This document shows, in pieces, positions 6,486-8,246 of a stretch of 8,246 nt of DNA. Under the pieces are notes generated by a model. That model worked only from the letters and a program-made list of their open reading frames with translations. It was not told the origin of the DNA and did not search any database. Source of the stretch: Elusimicrobiales bacterium (GTDB lineage: Bacteria; Elusimicrobiota; Elusimicrobia; Elusimicrobiales; Elusimicrobiaceae); contig JAUNWB010000049.1 of NCBI GenBank assembly GCA_030540535.1, positions 1-8,246 on the forward strand, read 5' to 3'. Numbering within the stretch: the stretch's first letter is position 1; each line of letters opens with the position of its first letter. The position numbers and the translations under genes are program-made.

Positions 6486-7199
6486 ATGCTTTACATTGTT
6501 CCCACGCCTATCGGCAATTTGCAGGATATTACGCTTCGCGCGCTGGAAACGCTCAAAACGGCCGACGCCGTTCTGTGCGAGGACACCCGCCGCACCCAAA
6601 TTTTGCTTTCCCATTTCGGCATTTCCAAGCCTACTTACCGTTATAACGAAAATGACGAACGTTCCGTCGCCCGCTGTTTGGACGCTTTAAAAAGCGGCAA
6701 AACGTGCGCTTTGGTGTCGGACTGCGGCACCCCGTGCATTTCGGACCCGGGCTGGAAGCTGGTTAAAGAGGCAGTGGCGGCGGGGATAAAAGTGTCTTCG
6801 CTTCCCGGCCCGAGTGCGGTGGCGTGTGCGCTGGCCGGCGCAGGCATTACAGGCGGCGCGTTTACATTTTTGGGTTTTTTGCCGCGCAAACCCGGCAAAG
6901 CCGCCAGGATGATTGCGTCCGCCTACGGGCTGGACGTACCCGTCGTGCTGTACGAATCCCCGTACCGCGTGGTGAAAATGCTGGAGCTGATTGCCAAAAC
7001 CCTGGGGAATGATACGCCCGTTATTTTGGCGCGCGAACTTTCCAAGGTGTACGAGGAATGGCTGCGCGGCACGGCGAAAAGTTTGGCGGATGAATTGTCC
7101 AAAAAAAATAAAGTGCAGGGCGAATTTGTAATGATTATCGACCGTCCGGCCGCGCCGGAACGGGAGGATGAAAATGACGGGCAAGACGCGTATTTTTAA
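6486..7199 (+). CDS. rsmI: 16S rRNA (cytidine-1402-2'-O)-methyltransferase
   Basis: RsmI uses S-adenosylmethionine to methylate the ribose of C1402 in the decoding centre of 16S rRNA, which tunes start-codon selection and reading accuracy. The 237-residue product has the full tetrapyrrole-methylase-type fold signature: LYIVPTPIGNLQDITLRAL (2-20), CEDTRRT (31-37), ALVSDCGTPCISDPG (75-89), LPGPSAV (106-112), FLGFLPRKPGK (128-138), YESPYRV (156-162), LARELSKVYEEW, and a final GEFVMIID strand. Two cysteines (C80, C84) replace the commoner Ala/Gly in the GTPxISDPG region. It is shorter than the E. coli enzyme (286 residues) mainly because both the N-terminal lead and the C-terminal extension are missing. 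The ATG at 6486 is the only conventional start that fits the fold, and it lacks a Shine-Dalgarno sequence. The 3' end overlaps tsaC. Confidence 0.96.
   Translation: MLYIVPTPIGNLQDITLRALETLKTADAVLCEDTRRTQILLSHFGISKPTYRYNENDERSVARCLDALKSGKTCALVSDCGTPCISDPGWKLVKEAVAAGIKVSSLPGPSAVACALAGAGITGGAFTFLGFLPRKPGKAARMIASAYGLDVPVVLYESPYRVVKMLELIAKTLGNDTPVILARELSKVYEEWLRGTAKSLADELSKKNKVQGEFVMIIDRPAAPEREDENDGQDAYF
7162..7167 (+). promoter_or_regulatory. tsaC: Ribosome binding site that decides the tsaC start
   Basis: GGGAGG abuts the first ATG at 7168 with no spacing, which would not work well. It sits an ideal six bases before the second in-frame ATG at 7174, so the later start is preferred. The site lies within the rsmI coding region. 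Confidence 0.75.
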
Positions 7200-7815
7200 C
7201 GTTTCGGACGAAACGCCCGACGCAATTTCCCTTGCCGCGCGCAAAATTGAAGATGGCGCGGTGGCCGTTGTGCCCACCGATACAGTGTACGGCATCGGTA
7301 CGGGGGCGTTTTGCGAAGCGTCCATCGAACGGATTTATAAAATTAAAGAGCGTCCTGCCACCAGCCCGCTGCAGCTTTTAACGGGTTCTTTGGAACAGGC
7401 GCGTAAAACGGCAACGTTTACGCCGGGGGCGGAGCGGCTCGCGCAGGCTTTTTGGCCCGGGGGGCTTACAATGATTTTGCCGCCGTCCGAAAAGGGCCGC
7501 GCGCTTACGCGCGGGTTTGCGGGGCTCGGGCTGCGTATTCCCGGCAACGCGTTTTTGGTGTCGCTGCTTAGCGCGATGGAGGCGCCGCTTGCGTGTACCA
7601 GCGCCAATTTGCACGGCCAGCCGGTACTGACGGCCGAAGCGGAAGTGCTGAAAACGTTTGACGGAAAAGTTGATTTTATTTTTTTAGGCGGTTCGTTAAG
7701 CCCCACGGCCTCCAGTGTGGCGGATTTAACGGCGGAGCCGATTTTGCTGCGGGAAGGGAGTGTGCCGCGCGCGGAGTTGGAACGCGTGTGGGGCGGTCCT
7801 TTTCGCGTTAAATAA
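7174..7815 (+). CDS. tsaC: Threonylcarbamoyl-AMP synthase (TsaC/Sua5/YrdC family)
   Basis: This cytosolic enzyme makes threonylcarbamoyl-AMP from threonine, bicarbonate and ATP, the first step of the universal t6A37 modification of ANN-decoding tRNAs. The 213-residue product is the short TsaC-like form without the Sua5 C-terminal domain. Motifs in order are VPTDTVYGIG (33-42), the KER nucleotide-site segment (58-60) followed by PL (65-66), FWPGGLT (93-99), LGLRIP (118-123), CTSANLHGQP (141-150) and SSVADLT (180 onward, usually STVVDLT). The start at 7174 is chosen over 7168 from ribosome-site spacing. The gene overlaps the end of rsmI by 26 bases and ends 12 bases before the sensor kinase, so the three are likely one transcript. 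Joining RsmI and TsaC groups two translation-fidelity modifications, one on rRNA and one on tRNA. Confidence 0.93.
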   Translation: MTGKTRIFNVSDETPDAISLAARKIEDGAVAVVPTDTVYGIGTGAFCEASIERIYKIKERPATSPLQLLTGSLEQARKTATFTPGAERLAQAFWPGGLTMILPPSEKGRALTRGFAGLGLRIPGNAFLVSLLSAMEAPLACTSANLHGQPVLTAEAEVLKTFDGKVDFIFLGGSLSPTASSVADLTAEPILLREGSVPRAELERVWGGPFRVK

Positions 7816-7827
7816 CGGAGAAATCTT

Positions 7828-8193
7828 ATGAGTTTATGGCAAATGTTGGTGTCGTATTCTTTATTGGTGGCGAGCATATTGTCGCTTTTAACGTATTGGA
7901 TTACCAAAAAATTCGTACTGCGCAAAATGAACCGCACCATCATGAAGGTGGAGCATAACTACCAGCAGCAAATCGCTTCCTTGCAGATGCAGCTTTCCGG
8001 CAAGGTGAACATGCTGGAAGGCATGGTGGATAAACTGCGCCTTTCCAACCAGGAGCTGACGCGATTAAACGAAATCCGCTCCAAATTTATGTCTATCGCC
8101 GCGCATGATTTCGTCCATCCAGGGCTTTGCGTCCGTGCTGATGATGGACTCCCCGCAGGGCGGCGGCAACAACGACCAAATCGCCCTCAATAA
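7828..8193 (+). CDS. Membrane-anchored sensor histidine kinase, N-terminal part; frame breaks at the H-box
   Basis: The frame encodes a short N-terminus, one membrane helix (about residues 5-26), a basic flank (KK...RK) and a long heptad-like coiled coil (about 34-88). It then enters the dimerisation/phospho-acceptor domain with KFMSIAAHD, where His93 is the expected phosphorylated residue. After Asp94 the homology stops and the remaining 27 residues (FVHPGLCV...) are unrelated, Arg/Gly/Pro-rich filler to a TAA at 8191-8193. The kinase sequence continues in the frame one base later (see next entry). No extracellular sensor domain is present, so the signal would be sensed in the membrane or cytoplasm. 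GGAG lies seven bases before the ATG, and the gene starts 12 bases after tsaC. Kinase identity is an inference from the H-box and layout. No ATPase domain is within the window. Confidence 0.7.
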   Translation: MSLWQMLVSYSLLVASILSLLTYWITKKFVLRKMNRTIMKVEHNYQQQIASLQMQLSGKVNMLEGMVDKLRLSNQELTRLNEIRSKFMSIAAHDFVHPGLCVRADDGLPAGRRQQRPNRPQ

Positions 8194-8246
8194 CATTTTA
8201 AAAGCCACCGACAATATGAACATGCTGATGGCGGATTTGATGGATA
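8105..8246 (+). pseudogene. Out-of-frame continuation of the histidine kinase phospho-acceptor domain, running off the window
   Basis: Read one base later than the upstream frame, the sequence gives SSIQGFASVLMMD, then a Gly/Asn-rich turn, then DQIALNNILKATDNMNMLMADLMD, open to the last base. This is the expected second part of a HisKA-type domain: the helix after the His, a turn, then a second helix ending in the usual LLxDLLD-like pattern. Joined to the upstream frame it gives ...IAAHD-(LR missing)-SSIQGF. Only one base separates GAT (8107-8109) from TCG (8111-8113) where two codons would be expected, so five bases appear to be lost. Either the gene is broken in this genome or the assembly contains an indel. 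A separately translated product starting at the ATG at 8105 is unlikely because no ribosome site precedes it. Confidence 0.65.

Noticed and set aside
6400..6690. Alternative 96-codon frame starting upstream of rsmI
   Set aside because: It runs out of frame through the conserved N-terminal half of rsmI and has no recognisable product. Its ATG at 6407 is not preceded by a convincing ribosome site.
7168..7173. First ATG of the tsaC frame as the start codon
   Set aside because: GGGAGG directly abuts it with no spacing, while the ATG six bases later has ideal spacing. The two-residue difference does not affect the fold.
6687..7943. Minus-strand open frames of about 200 codons opposite rsmI and tsaC
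   Set aside because: rsmI and tsaC are certain from their motifs on the plus strand. The antisense frames have low-complexity composition and no homology that I can see.
8101..8120. Programmed ribosomal frameshift in the kinase gene
   Set aside because: There is no slippery heptamer, homopolymer or shifted stop with a pseudoknot, and the protein spacing indicates five missing bases rather than a simple one-base shift.

Overview
The window is a densely coded stretch of a bacterial chromosome of mixed base composition. GC-rich codons alternate with runs of A and T, intergenic gaps are short, and several genes overlap. No mobile element, tRNA, rRNA or CRISPR array is visible. The organism cannot be named from these genes. 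A 3' fragment that resembles the cysteine-bearing C-terminus of a type IV pilin-like protein, a secreted protein I do not recognise, and the overall style would fit a little-studied anaerobic, host-associated lineage such as Elusimicrobiota. That is a guess, not a finding.

Left block (1-5188): after the fragment of a plus-strand gene (1-141), four genes lie on the minus strand. In the order they are transcribed they are two tandem paralogous YfcC/DcuC-type membrane transporters (5188-3722, then 3615-2221), each followed by its own rho-independent terminator, then a sodium:solute symporter (2166-739) and thiamine pyrophosphokinase thiN (770-138). The symporter and thiN overlap by 32 bases, so they are probably co-translated. 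This makes the symporter a candidate thiamine or thiamine-precursor importer, with ThiN trapping the vitamin as its diphosphate. No TPP riboswitch is visible and there is no room for one in front of the symporter.

Divergent control region (5189-5389): this holds a good sigma70-type promoter facing right, a weaker extended -10 candidate facing left, and between them a perfect 20-base GC-rich palindrome with a second, overlapping hairpin.

Right block (5390-8246): a secreted, cysteine-free, probably all-helical protein of unknown function ends in a strong UUCG-loop terminator. Then comes a tight cluster of rsmI (16S rRNA C1402 ribose methyltransferase), tsaC (threonylcarbamoyl-AMP synthase for tRNA t6A) and a membrane-anchored sensor histidine kinase that runs off the window. 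rsmI appears to be leaderless: a -10 box sits just ahead of its ATG and there is no Shine-Dalgarno sequence. The kinase reading frame breaks two codons after the start of its H-box, at what looks like a 5-base deletion. The first two genes link ribosome decoding-centre methylation with tRNA modification for translation fidelity.

The strongest points for follow-up are the symporter-thiN pair, the kinase frameshift, the leaderless rsmI and the palindrome in the divergent promoter region. I see no clear sign of a wholly new multigene system.
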